Below, piece after piece: positions 41,027 through 48,722 of a stretch of 64,000 nt of DNA (within the stretch, counting starts at the first letter, position 1; every line of letters begins with the position of its first letter). Below the pieces are notes generated by a model. It did no database searches. It had not been told where the DNA came from and saw nothing but the letters and a program-made list of their open reading frames with translations. A program made the position numbers and the translations under genes. This stretch comes from Phycisphaeraceae bacterium (GTDB lineage Bacteria; Planctomycetota; Phycisphaerae; Phycisphaerales; UBA1924): positions 62,001 to 126,000 of the forward strand of contig JAHBXE010000010.1 in the NCBI GenBank assembly GCA_019636625.1, written 5' to 3'.

Positions 41027-42280
41027 CTACTTGGCTCGCTTGACCTGCGCCTCGACCATTCGGCTGACCATGTCGCGGGTGGCCTTGAAGCGGGCCTCGG
41101 TGAGGCCGGCGTCCTGGGCGCTGGCACGCATGGCGGTGAACCAAGTGTCGCCGGCGGGCTGGTAGCCGAGGGCGAGGATGCCGGCTTCGAGGCCAGGGAG
41201 GTGGCCGGCGCCGTAGATGATGCCGATGGTGCGGATGTCCTTCTCGGTCTCGATGATCCGCTTGAGGTCGGCGAGGACGACCTGGTTGCGGTCCTCGAGG
41301 ATGACTTCCATGAGTTTGCCCATGCCGCCCGGGGCCTGCTTGATGAGTTCGCCCGCGTGGCCGAGCATTTCGATGAGCATGAGGCGGAGCATCGCCTTGC
41401 CCTCGGGGTTGGAGCCGATGAAGCCGAGGAGCGCCGAGCCGATGCGGGACATGAAGGATGACCCGTCGAGCATGGAGAACAGGGCGCCGGCATCGGCGCC
41501 GGACTTGTCGAGGCGTTCCTGGACCTGATCGATGGAGAGGTCGCTGTTGCGCCAGTTGGGGCCGTCGTGGTGCATGGCGTTCAACTGGAAGACGAGGCCG
41601 GTGGCTTCGGCCATCTTGGCCTGGATTCCGCCGCTGCGGTCGCCGCGCTCCGACTTGGAGAGGGCGGGCTGGTCCCGGAACCGGATGTCGGCGGCGGGGC
41701 CTTCACCGCCGGGTTGGCCGTCGGCGCCGAGGCTGACGATGTCGAAGCCGAGTTCGCCGTCTTCCTGCTCGATCGTGGTGAGTTGCAGGTCGCGGTCCCA
41801 GCCGTCGCGGTGGGCGCCGTGGAGGAGCGTGGCGATGCGGCCCTTGGTGCCTTCTTCCAGTTGCTCGAAGGACGTGGGGAGTTTCTTGTGCTCGGCCCGG
41901 TACCGGTCGATGGCCATGGCGATGAAACGGATGCGGCGCTTGGTGACATCGATGCGCTGGGCATCGGAGCGATCGGCGGCGTCGTGCTCGGCGGCGCCGG
42001 CGCCGGGGGGCTTGACGCCTTCGAAGAGGACGATGTCCTGCTTGTCGAGGAACTGCTGAAGTTGCTTGTAGAAGTCTTCTTCACCGATGTGGACGGCGGC
42101 GGCGAGGTAGATCTTCGGGCCGTTGCCTTCCTTCGGGGCGTACTCGCGGACGGCCATTTCGAGCTTGATCGAGGTGCCATCCTCGACCACGCGGGCGAAG
42201 CCGTCGGGCCGGGCGATCGCGGTCGCGGTTGTCAGGGCCCAGAAGCAGATGGTGGTCAGAACGTGTACGCAAGACTTCAT
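41027..42280 (-). CDS. Secreted TraB/GumN-like protein with inserted GspG-like domain
   Basis: 417 residues with a signal peptide (about 1-23). The first beta-strand block has AAAVHIGEEDFYKQLQQFL (His-64) and IVLFEGVK (Glu-87), the TraB/GumN/ChaN-type motifs; the matching C-terminal block is IGIIYGAGHLPGLEAGIL. Between them, residues about 115-199 match the globular domain of the type II secretion pseudopilin GspG: IAMAIDRYRAEHKKLPTSFE, then DGWDRDLQL and the closing signature SLGADGQPGGEGPAADI. TraB/GumN-like proteins are suspected metalloproteases. The insert is unusual and its role is unknown. Confidence 0.72.
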   Translation of the reverse strand: MKSCVHVLTTICFWALTTATAIARPDGFARVVEDGTSIKLEMAVREYAPKEGNGPKIYLAAAVHIGEEDFYKQLQQFLDKQDIVLFEGVKPPGAGAAEHDAADRSDAQRIDVTKRRIRFIAMAIDRYRAEHKKLPTSFEQLEEGTKGRIATLLHGAHRDGWDRDLQLTTIEQEDGELGFDIVSLGADGQPGGEGPAADIRFRDQPALSKSERGDRSGGIQAKMAEATGLVFQLNAMHHDGPNWRNSDLSIDQVQERLDKSGADAGALFSMLDGSSFMSRIGSALLGFIGSNPEGKAMLRLMLIEMLGHAGELIKQAPGGMGKLMEVILEDRNQVVLADLKRIIETEKDIRTIGIIYGAGHLPGLEAGILALGYQPAGDTWFTAMRASAQDAGLTEARFKATRDMVSRMVEAQVKRAK

Positions 42281-42367
42281 CGGTGACTCCCAACAACACG
42301 GGATCGGGGCGCGGCGGTGGTGCTTGGCGGCCCCGAGCCGTACGCTGCTGCTGTCGATCCTACGTCC

Positions 42368-43105
42368 ATGGGCACGATGCGTTACCAGAACCCGGACTTT
42401 CCGATACCGCCGGGCGGCCTTCGTGCGGAAGTCGTCCGCATGATGGACCTACCCCGGGACGCCCCGCGGCCGATCATCAGTTTGAGCGGGTGGCGAGCGC
42501 TGCGATTCCCCGCGCAGCTCCTGGCTTCTCGGTTGCGGCGGCTGGTCGGGAACGCGGAGACCTTGGCTGTCTCGTTCACCACGGTCGGGAGCGTCGAGGC
42601 CGCCGCGGCGAGGGTTGTTGACCGGGTTTCCCGAAGGTTCCCCGGCGGGAACGGGGGGGACACGATCGAAGTCGACGTGGTCGGGACTTCCATGGGTGGG
42701 CTGGTCGCCCGGCTCGCGGCCATTCCCGAGGATGGACGGCCCCGGTTGCGGATCGCGCGGTTGTTCACGCTCGGGACGCCGCACCGGGGCGCGGCCATCG
42801 CTCAGCGGATCGCTGTCGATGCATCGTCCCGGTCGATGCGGGGCGGTTCCGAGTTGTTGCGGCGGCTGGACGCCGCACTCCCCGGGGCGGACTTCAAGTT
42901 GATCTGTTACGCGCGGCTGCGGGACAGTTGGGTCGATGCCCGGAACACCGCGCCGGTCGGGCGGGAGCCGTTCTGGGTTCCCGGGCCGTTGCTGCTGTCG
43001 CACCACACCATCACGAACGATCGGTTGATCGTGTGCGACATCGCGAGGCGGATCCGTGGGGAGGCGCCGCTTGCGACGCGAGCGACGCCGCCGCCGCGGT
43101 GGTGA
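42368..43105 (+). CDS. Alpha/beta hydrolase, lipase-like
   Basis: 245 residues from the ATG at 42368; a GTG at 42317 is an alternative start. The nucleophile elbow is GTSMGG with Ser-108, preceded by the strand IEVDVV and followed by LVARLAAIP. The oxyanion-side strand RPIISLSGW is at about 35-42. A C-terminal HHTITNDRLIVCDIA could supply the catalytic His. LFTLGTPHRGAAIAQRIAV is the lipase/PGAP1-type block. No signal peptide, so probably cytoplasmic. A long antisense reading frame overlaps it (see the next entry). Confidence 0.78.
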   Translation: MGTMRYQNPDFPIPPGGLRAEVVRMMDLPRDAPRPIISLSGWRALRFPAQLLASRLRRLVGNAETLAVSFTTVGSVEAAAARVVDRVSRRFPGGNGGDTIEVDVVGTSMGGLVARLAAIPEDGRPRLRIARLFTLGTPHRGAAIAQRIAVDASSRSMRGGSELLRRLDAALPGADFKLICYARLRDSWVDARNTAPVGREPFWVPGPLLLSHHTITNDRLIVCDIARRIRGEAPLATRATPPPRW

Positions 43106-43717
43106 GGGGTCGTTTGCTTCCGGAGTAAATCGGGGGTGGGACGGCTCCGACGTTGGTGGCACGTTGTTGTGGTGGCCGTTCTGGTGATGGCCGCTGGAGG
43201 TCTGAGGACTGAGTGCTGAGGGCTGAGGGGGATGGCCGTTGGGAGGGTGGTTGAAGACGTCGGGGGGGAGGCGGGGACCATTGCGGAAGGCGCCGCTGTT
43301 GCCTGGGTACCGGCCCCGGCGATGGGGCTGGGGGGAAGGCGAGCCGACGGCCCGAAGCAGGGCGCGTGCGGCGCGGCTGGCAAGGTCGCGGTCGCGGGGG
43401 CTTTCGCAGAGGGTCTGGCAGTGTTCGGTGAGGACAGTGAGGGCGAGGTGGCGGGATTGGGCGGCGGTGTGGGAGGCGCGGCGTTTGGCGAGTTCATCGG
43501 CCGCGCCGAGGAGTTCGCGGATAGGGGGCTGAGCGGCCCAGATGATGAGCTGGCGGAGGGTGATTTTGTGGGTGGTGGCGATGTCGATGAGTGGCTGGTC
43601 GCTTTGGAGGAGGTCGGTGAGGACGGCGGAGATGTTGAGGGTGGTGTCGTCGATCCTGGGGTCGATGGGCTGGGAGAGGATGTCGTGTGAGGAGGAGAGC
43701 ATGCCGTGAACATACAC
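42449..43717 (-). CDS. Putative HTH-type protein whose frame runs on through the opposite gene
   Basis: Up to 422 residues. The first ~140 look coding: TLNISAVLTDLLQSDQPLID, IATTHKITLRQLIIWAAQPP, then ELLGAADELAKRRAS and LALTVLTEHCQ, a helical pattern with a possible helix-turn-helix (similar proteins occur in planctomycetes, from memory). From about 43210 downwards the composition turns to Pro/Arg/Gln-rich and the frame runs antisense through most of the hydrolase gene. I think the natural stop was lost, perhaps through a frameshift in the repetitive stretch near 43200, and that the C-terminal half is not meaningful. The start could also be the later Met-6. Confidence 0.42.
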   Translation of the reverse strand: MYVHGMLSSSHDILSQPIDPRIDDTTLNISAVLTDLLQSDQPLIDIATTHKITLRQLIIWAAQPPIRELLGAADELAKRRASHTAAQSRHLALTVLTEHCQTLCESPRDRDLASRAARALLRAVGSPSPQPHRRGRYPGNSGAFRNGPRLPPDVFNHPPNGHPPQPSALSPQTSSGHHQNGHHNNVPPTSEPSHPRFTPEANDPSPPRRRRRSRRKRRLPTDPPRDVAHDQPIVRDGVVRQQQRPGNPERLPPDRRGVPGIDPTVPQPRVTDQLEVRPGECGVQPPQQLGTAPHRPGRCIDSDPLSDGRAPVRRPEREQPRDPQPGPSILGNGREPGDQPTHGSPDHVDFDRVPPVPAGEPSGNPVNNPRRGGLDAPDRGERDSQGLRVPDQPPQPRSQELRGESQRSPPAQTDDRPRGVPG

Positions 43718-43756
43718 GGCGGTGGCGGGGGTTCAAGGAGGGGTGCGGATTCGGAG

Positions 43757-43805
43757 TGACATGACGTTGTCACTCGTTAGGGTTCAGAGTGACAACGTCA
43801 TGTCA
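43757..43805. repeat. Long inverted repeat in divergent spacer
   Basis: Perfect 19-base arms TGACATGACGTTGTCACTC (43757-43775) and GAGTGACAACGTCATGTCA (43787-43805) around an 11-base loop. There is no T-run, so it is not a typical terminator, and it lies between two divergent genes. It could be an operator for a multimeric regulator, a cruciform element, or the remnant of a small transposable element. Confidence 0.75.
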
Positions 43806-43849
43806 GTGGTGCGGGCTCATTTGGGGCTGATCGCTTGAATTGCCGGGTG

Positions 43850-43878
43850 TTGCTGGGGGCGGCTCTGACCGATATAAT
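43850..43878 (+). promoter_or_regulatory. Candidate sigma-70 promoter for the DUF488 pair
   Basis: TTGCTG at 43850-43855, a 17-base spacer, then a perfect TATAAT at 43873-43878. A perfect -10 box is rare in this GC-rich sequence. It lies about 135 bases upstream of the start of the first gene and 45 bases downstream of the long inverted repeat, so the repeat could serve as its upstream control site. Confidence 0.5.
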
Positions 43879-44014
43879 CAAGTGAAGCCTGCCCGTCCGA
43901 AGCTGTACGCGCCGCGTAGGGTACCAGTAGGACCGGGTGGGCTTTTCCTTTGGCTAAGCAATCTGCAATTGTGCCGACATCCATCGGCCGGTAGTCATGG
44001 TACCCTGACCAGGT

Positions 44015-44767
44015 ATGGAAACTGAACGCATACTCATTACTGTGCGTACGTACCCTAACCTCAGCACGAAGCACATTGAGACCGTGTGCACGGGTGGGAT
44101 CAACGACAAGGGCGAGTGGAGGCGCCTTTATCCAGTCTCGTTCAGGTTGCTGGATGAGGGCAAGCAGTATCGCACGTTTGACGTGATCAAGGTGAAGCTG
44201 GGATCGAATCCCGATGGGCGGCCTGAGAGCCGTAAGCCCGACGCCGCGACGATCGAAGTAATTGAATCGGTGAACGGCTGGGATGCTCGCCGACAGTGGA
44301 TTGAGCCCACCGCTGTGACCTCAATGAAGCAACTGGTCGGGAGCGGTAGAACGTTGGCGCCGGTATTGGTTCGGGAGGTCCTCGAGTTCGTTGCAAACCC
44401 CGAGTCGCCTGATTGGTCGGCGAAACAGAAGGAACTGCTTCGACAACAGGGGTTGTTTGAGGGACCGTCGCCGTTGGAGAAACTACCCTTTGACTTCAGG
44501 CTCAGGTGGAGGGATGGAGATGGAGACGAACATGACTCGAAGTTCATCGCTTGGGAAGTTGGTCAAGCATGGCGGAACTACCGGCACAAGTACGCCGACC
44601 CCATTGGCGCGATGAGGCAAAAGTGGATGGAGGACTTGTTCGGACAGCGAAGGGATATCTGGTTTTTCATGGGAAACTTTGCCGAACACCGACATCGTTT
44701 TGGCGTATGCGGTACATTCACACCCCCGAAGGAAGTGCAGTCAAGTGGCAGTCTCTTCAAAAGCTGA
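44015..44767 (+). CDS. Uncharacterised partner of the DUF488 protein
   Basis: 250 residues starting METERILITVRTYPNLSTKH. The N-terminal ~75 residues look beta-rich with conserved-looking charged turns (TVCTGGINDKGEWRRLYPVS, then FRLLDEGKQYRTFDVIKVKL), possibly an OB-like barrel. A middle helical part is followed by a second beta region (FDFRLRWRDGDGDEHDSKFI) and a C-terminal segment with IWFFMGNFAEHRHRFGVCGT. No catalytic motif recognised. It overlaps the DUF488 gene by 23 bases, a sign of coupled translation. As I recall, similar pairs occur elsewhere, which I cannot verify here. Less GC-biased than neighbouring genes. Confidence 0.7.
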   Translation: METERILITVRTYPNLSTKHIETVCTGGINDKGEWRRLYPVSFRLLDEGKQYRTFDVIKVKLGSNPDGRPESRKPDAATIEVIESVNGWDARRQWIEPTAVTSMKQLVGSGRTLAPVLVREVLEFVANPESPDWSAKQKELLRQQGLFEGPSPLEKLPFDFRLRWRDGDGDEHDSKFIAWEVGQAWRNYRHKYADPIGAMRQKWMEDLFGQRRDIWFFMGNFAEHRHRFGVCGTFTPPKEVQSSGSLFKS

Positions 44768-45305
44768 TCAGCGTCGAGCGAACAATGCCAAAGGGCTTAG
44801 CGCATTCGGCGCGCCGATCGAAGCCGGGGTGAAAGGCAACCTGTTCCGAGTTATCCGTGAAGGGGACCGCATCACCGTCTTCACGGTGGGTTACGAGCGG
44901 CGAGACGGAGAATCGTTGATAGCGGCCTTGCGCGATGCGGGCGTTGAACACCTTGCCGACATTCGAGAGAACCCGGTCTCACGAAAGCCAGACTTTCGAG
45001 CGAGGGCGCTGAAAGCACTCTGCGAAGATGCAGGGATTGAGTACGGGGCGTGGCCCGACTTGGGGTCTACCGAGTCGCAACGCGATGCACTGCACGAGAC
45101 GGGGGATTTTTCGGCATTTCGCAAGAACTTCCGGGCTCATGCCCAGAGACGAATGAGCGAGCCGATTGAACGCCTTTGTGTTGTCGCCCGCAAGAAGACG
45201 GTCGCGCTCTTGTGCTACGAGCGCAGTCACGAAGAGTGCCATCGCAGCATCATTGCCGAACTTATGGCCGATCGGCTGGATGCGGGCATCACGGCCCTGT
45301 TGTGA
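44745..45305 (+). CDS. DUF488 family protein
   Basis: 186 residues from the GTG at 44745, with GGAAG nine bases upstream; the frame could be extended to 44679. DUF488 motifs are clear: VFTVGYERRDGESLIAALRD, VEHLADIRENPVSRKPDFRA, LCEDAGIEYGAWPDLGS and the closing VALLCYERSHEECHRSIIAE, with the conserved Cys/His cluster. The family is of unknown biochemical function and is often found near mobile or defence genes. Here it precedes a broken restriction-modification gene on the other strand. Confidence 0.82.
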   Translation: MAVSSKADQRRANNAKGLSAFGAPIEAGVKGNLFRVIREGDRITVFTVGYERRDGESLIAALRDAGVEHLADIRENPVSRKPDFRARALKALCEDAGIEYGAWPDLGSTESQRDALHETGDFSAFRKNFRAHAQRRMSEPIERLCVVARKKTVALLCYERSHEECHRSIIAELMADRLDAGITALL

Positions 45306-45328
45306 CTAGGTGACACACGCGTCCGAGG

Positions 45329-45925
45329 TCACTTTGCCTTGCTTCGTGCGCCCTTGGACTTGCTTGTCTGCTTTCCGCTGCGTTCGAGATTCAGCTTCAG
45401 CAGTGCTGCGAGGATCTTGGCATCGACTGCTTGGCGGGCTTCTTTGGCCGCGGCTTTCTTGACGGCGGCTTCGGGCGTGCCCTTGTTCTTGCCGGTGGTC
45501 TTGATTGTGATCTCGCCGGCGCCGAAAGGTTCGTAAACCTTGGCCCACGCGGGGTCCCAGTTGCCCTTGGGGTCGGTGGCGCGGTAGGCGGCGAGGACGG
45601 CGCGGACGGACTCGGTGATCCGCTCGGCAAGTTTCTTGTCGGCGGCGGTCGTGGGGAGCTTGATGGGGACTTGCTCGATGAACTGTTTGTTGTGCGCGAA
45701 CCACCCGCTGTGGAATGGCGTGGTGATTTGCTGGAGGTACCAGTCGAGGAGTGTGCTGTTCAAGAGACCCAAGACGTACTCGTACAGAGCGGGATCGCGG
45801 AGAAGTATTCCGTAGCCGCCGCCACCGCCCCCGCCGCTACCGACGAAGAACTGATCGCCCTTCGGATCAAAGCAATACTCCGCCCGCTGCCCCAACGATG
45901 GCGTGAGCAGCTTCCGCTTGCTCAA
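45329..45925 (-). pseudogene. C-terminal remnant of a Type II/BREX-like DNA methyltransferase (specificity region)
   Basis: 198 codons from a TTG. The sequence matches the end of Eco57I/PglX-type enzymes: YCFDPKGDQFFVGSGGGGGG, then YGILLRDPALYEYVLGLLNS, TLLDWYLQQITTPFHSGWFA, HNKQFIEQVPIKLP. In such proteins this is the TaqI-like specificity domain after a long methyltransferase domain, which is absent here. The 5' side runs straight into a 113-bp dispersed repeat (from 45938), and the frame stays open into that repeat, so the gene was probably cut off by an insertion or deletion at the repeat. Lys-rich tail. Confidence 0.72.
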
Positions 45926-45937
45926 CCCTACACGTGT

Positions 45938-46050
45938 GCGGCACGAGCGGTCTTTCAGACTGCTGTGGGATGGGGTTGTCGCTCTCGGGGGTGTCGCTCG
46001 CCGGGCCTCGCTTCACGCCCCGGCTATTGACGATCAGACCTTCGGTCTGA
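45938..46050 (+). repeat. 113-bp two-hairpin dispersed repeat, copy A
   Basis: Begins GCGGCACGAGC, then hairpin CGGTCT-TTC-AGACTG, a variable 23-base stretch, the conserved block GGGGGTGTCGCTCGCCG plus GCCTCGCT and CACGCCCCGGCTA, and ends with the perfect hairpin TCAGACC-TTC-GGTCTGA. Copy B at 63147-63259 has the same length and the same conserved blocks. It abuts the truncated methyltransferase. The CTTTCAG core of its first hairpin resembles the H1 hairpins of the RAYT-linked arrays. Confidence 0.85.
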
Positions 46051-46097
46051 GGAACTTGCTCAGAAACGTTTGGATGGAATAGCGTGCACTGGCGCTG

Positions 46098-46481
46098 TTA
46101 CACACCTGGTGAAGCGGCGCGGGCCTTGCGGCGGACGTTGACGATCAGCGGGTCGTCGCCGGCCAAGGACGACTCGCACAGGAGCACGGCGACGGGTTCG
46201 GCCTTGTCTCCGGCGAGTTCCTCGACCTTGCGGCGCTCGGCCCGGGTCAGGCCGGCTCGGGCGGCGGCGTGGGCGAAGGCCTTGCGGAGGGGGTCTCGCC
46301 CGGAGAGCCGCCACCAGATGAGCAGGGCGTTGATGGCGAGGACGGCGGCGACGATGGCGGGGATCCACCAGTTTGTGGATGAGGCTGCCGTTTCGGATGG
46401 GGCGGTGTTCGGGGATGTGGCGCCGCCGGGGAGGACGAGTTGGACGACCTGCACATCGTTGGTCGGCGGGGCTTGCATCAT
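46098..46481 (-). CDS. Small single-pass membrane protein
   Basis: 127 residues from the ATG at 46481 (MMQAPPTNDV). A polar, Thr/Ser/Ala-rich N terminus precedes one transmembrane helix (NWWIPAIVAAVLAINALLIW), then a basic/helical cytoplasmic part (FAHAAARAGLTRAERRKVEE) ending in a small domain. No family recognised. It overlaps the upstream HEAT-repeat gene by four bases and is probably co-expressed with it. Confidence 0.6.
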   Translation of the reverse strand: MMQAPPTNDVQVVQLVLPGGATSPNTAPSETAASSTNWWIPAIVAAVLAINALLIWWRLSGRDPLRKAFAHAAARAGLTRAERRKVEELAGDKAEPVAVLLCESSLAGDDPLIVNVRRKARAASPGV

Positions 46482-48511
46482 CGGGAGAGCTCCGGGATGG
46501 AGGGGCCGGCGTCTCGGGACAGCAGTCGGCGGGCGCACCAGACGGCGCGGCGCTGGACGGCATCGTCGGGGTCCTCGGCGGCGAGGTGGGCCACGCGGGA
46601 GGCGAGCTGGTCCCAGCGGCGGCGGATGGATTCGCCTTCGCCCGCGTGCTCGGCGGCCCAGAGGCCGGCGAGGCGGTGCATGGGGCGGTCGTCTTCGAGC
46701 ATTTTCAGGAGTTCATCCGCCGCGGCGGGCTCGAAGCCGGTTCCGCCCCATTCCGGGCAGGCGGCGCGGAGCATGGCGCGGATGGCGGAGGCGCGGACGC
46801 GGTGGCTGGGATCGGACTTCATCTCGATAAGGGAGTCGTAGAGACGGGGCGATTGGGCGGCGAGGTCGCCGCGGCCGAGGGAACGCTTGACCAGGCTCTC
46901 GGCGGCGTTGGAGCGGATGCGGGGGAGGGCGTGGGAGAGGCAGAGTTCGACGGCTTCGGCGGAGGAGTTGGAGCCGGCCTCGCCCAGGGCGGAGACGGCG
47001 CTGGCGAGGACGGCTTCGGAGTCGGCCGCGGCGCTGAGGATGGAGAGGAGTTCGAGTTCGATCGAACGCTGAAGGCCGAGGCGGCGGGCGTGCTGGATGG
47101 CGCGAAGGCGGTCTTCGCCGGAAGTGGTTCGGATCGCGGCGCGGAGCAAATCGAGGTTCGCGGCGGCGTCGCGTCGGGAGTGCTGGAGGAACGCGCTGCC
47201 GAGGCGGCGGACGGAGGGATGTGGCGATCGAGTCAGGTTGGCGGCGACGCGGGAACGCTCCTGCCCGCTTACCCCCCCCACCCCCAACCACCATCGAACG
47301 GCGGCGAAGCGGGCGATGGGTTCGCTCGGATCGAAGCAGAAGTCGAGCACGGATGTGCAGGGGAGCGCCGCGGCGGCACCGAGTCGGGCCGCATCGTCCG
47401 GATCGGGAAGGAGCGCGAGCAGTTCGGGCTCATCCACGCCGGGCATGCGCGGCACGCCGCGTCGGGCGGAAGGGGAAAGCGGTGCGACAGCGTCGAGCGC
47501 GGGGAGGAGCGGGATGCGCCGTCGCTGGCGGAGCCCATCGAGGCGGGCGGCTCGCCGCGGGTTTTCGAGGAGATGGCTGCGTTCGAGAACGGCCGCGAAC
47601 TCATCGGGTGAGTCCGCGCGGCCGAGTCGCTCCTCCACGGCGGTGGCGAGGGCGGGGCGTGTGAGCCACTCCCAGGCGCGGGCACGCGAGAGAGGGCCCG
47701 TGCCGCGGCGGAGCATCGAGCGGAGGGCGGGGTGGCTCCCCGCGGCCTCGTCGAGGAACCACCGACCGAGGGGATCACCTCCAAAGGCGATGGAGGCGGA
47801 ACCGAGGAGAGATACGGCGGCGGCGAGGACGCCCTTGCGGCGGTGGTCAGGAAAGGTGATGCAGAGGTCGGCGAGCTGAGCGCGGAGGGCAGCGAGGGAT
47901 TCCACGGAAATGGATTTCGGAGCGACCTCGAGGTACTCGAAGCTGGAGGGTGAGGGGAAGTCGTGAGAAGCGGGGCACGGCGCCAGGGTTTGCGATACGT
48001 GAACGAGGGATTCCTCCGCCGCGGATGCCGCCCGGGGATCGGCATCGGAGATGATGGGGAGGAGGGCCGTGAGCAGGGTCGGATCACCGGAATCGCCAAT
48101 GAATCGGGCGATGGACTCGGAGGCGGCAGCCTGGCGAAGCGCGGCCGCAAGTACCTGATGGACGCGACCTTGCAGAAGATGCATCGCCCGACGCCGATGT
48201 GGCGCGGAGAGGTGGCGCCAGGCGTTGATCAGGGCGGGGTCGCACGTGCGCCGTGCGATGTACAAGTGCTTGCGGGATCGTCGGTTACGAAGCGCGGCGA
48301 TCCAGGAATGGTTGTCCTTGGATGGGACCGGCCAGGCTTCGAGCTGGCGGATCAGGGCATCGGCGAGGGTGTCCGCCTCGGATTCGTGTGCGATTCGCAG
48401 TGCCGCGGCGAAGGCAAGTGCAGATTCCAATGGCCCCAAACCGGCCAAAAGACGGGGTTTCACAGAATTCACGCCGTGGAGCGCAAGAAAAGGGCTTGAG
48501 TTATGGGCCAT
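46478..48511 (-). CDS. HEAT-repeat protein
   Basis: 677 residues, almost wholly alpha-helical. Many two-helix units of about 30-35 residues are visible, such as SEAVLASAVSALGEAGSNSS, ALPRIRSNAAESLVKRSLGR, DPSHRVRASAIRAMLRAACP and DDRPMHRLAGLWAAEHAGEG. Such solenoids act as protein-binding scaffolds. There is no signal peptide or membrane helix, so it is likely cytoplasmic, possibly bound to the small membrane protein encoded downstream. No enzymatic motif. Confidence 0.72.
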   Translation of the reverse strand: MAHNSSPFLALHGVNSVKPRLLAGLGPLESALAFAAALRIAHESEADTLADALIRQLEAWPVPSKDNHSWIAALRNRRSRKHLYIARRTCDPALINAWRHLSAPHRRRAMHLLQGRVHQVLAAALRQAAASESIARFIGDSGDPTLLTALLPIISDADPRAASAAEESLVHVSQTLAPCPASHDFPSPSSFEYLEVAPKSISVESLAALRAQLADLCITFPDHRRKGVLAAAVSLLGSASIAFGGDPLGRWFLDEAAGSHPALRSMLRRGTGPLSRARAWEWLTRPALATAVEERLGRADSPDEFAAVLERSHLLENPRRAARLDGLRQRRRIPLLPALDAVAPLSPSARRGVPRMPGVDEPELLALLPDPDDAARLGAAAALPCTSVLDFCFDPSEPIARFAAVRWWLGVGGVSGQERSRVAANLTRSPHPSVRRLGSAFLQHSRRDAAANLDLLRAAIRTTSGEDRLRAIQHARRLGLQRSIELELLSILSAAADSEAVLASAVSALGEAGSNSSAEAVELCLSHALPRIRSNAAESLVKRSLGRGDLAAQSPRLYDSLIEMKSDPSHRVRASAIRAMLRAACPEWGGTGFEPAAADELLKMLEDDRPMHRLAGLWAAEHAGEGESIRRRWDQLASRVAHLAAEDPDDAVQRRAVWCARRLLSRDAGPSIPELSR

Positions 48512-48722
48512 TCCTGATACTCTTTGCTCTCAGAGCCAAGGTTGTACCCCAACATCTTGTGGGTGGAGTCTCGTGGGACCCTGCCTTATTGGGGTGTAAC
48601 GCCCGGAAAGGGATTGGACTTCGCCGCGACCTGGGTTGGGCGCGAGCGAGGGTCCTCGGGTATCGAGCGGATTCGAGGCTGATCGAGGAACGGACTCCAT
48701 GACCTCTCAGCAAGGAACGCCC

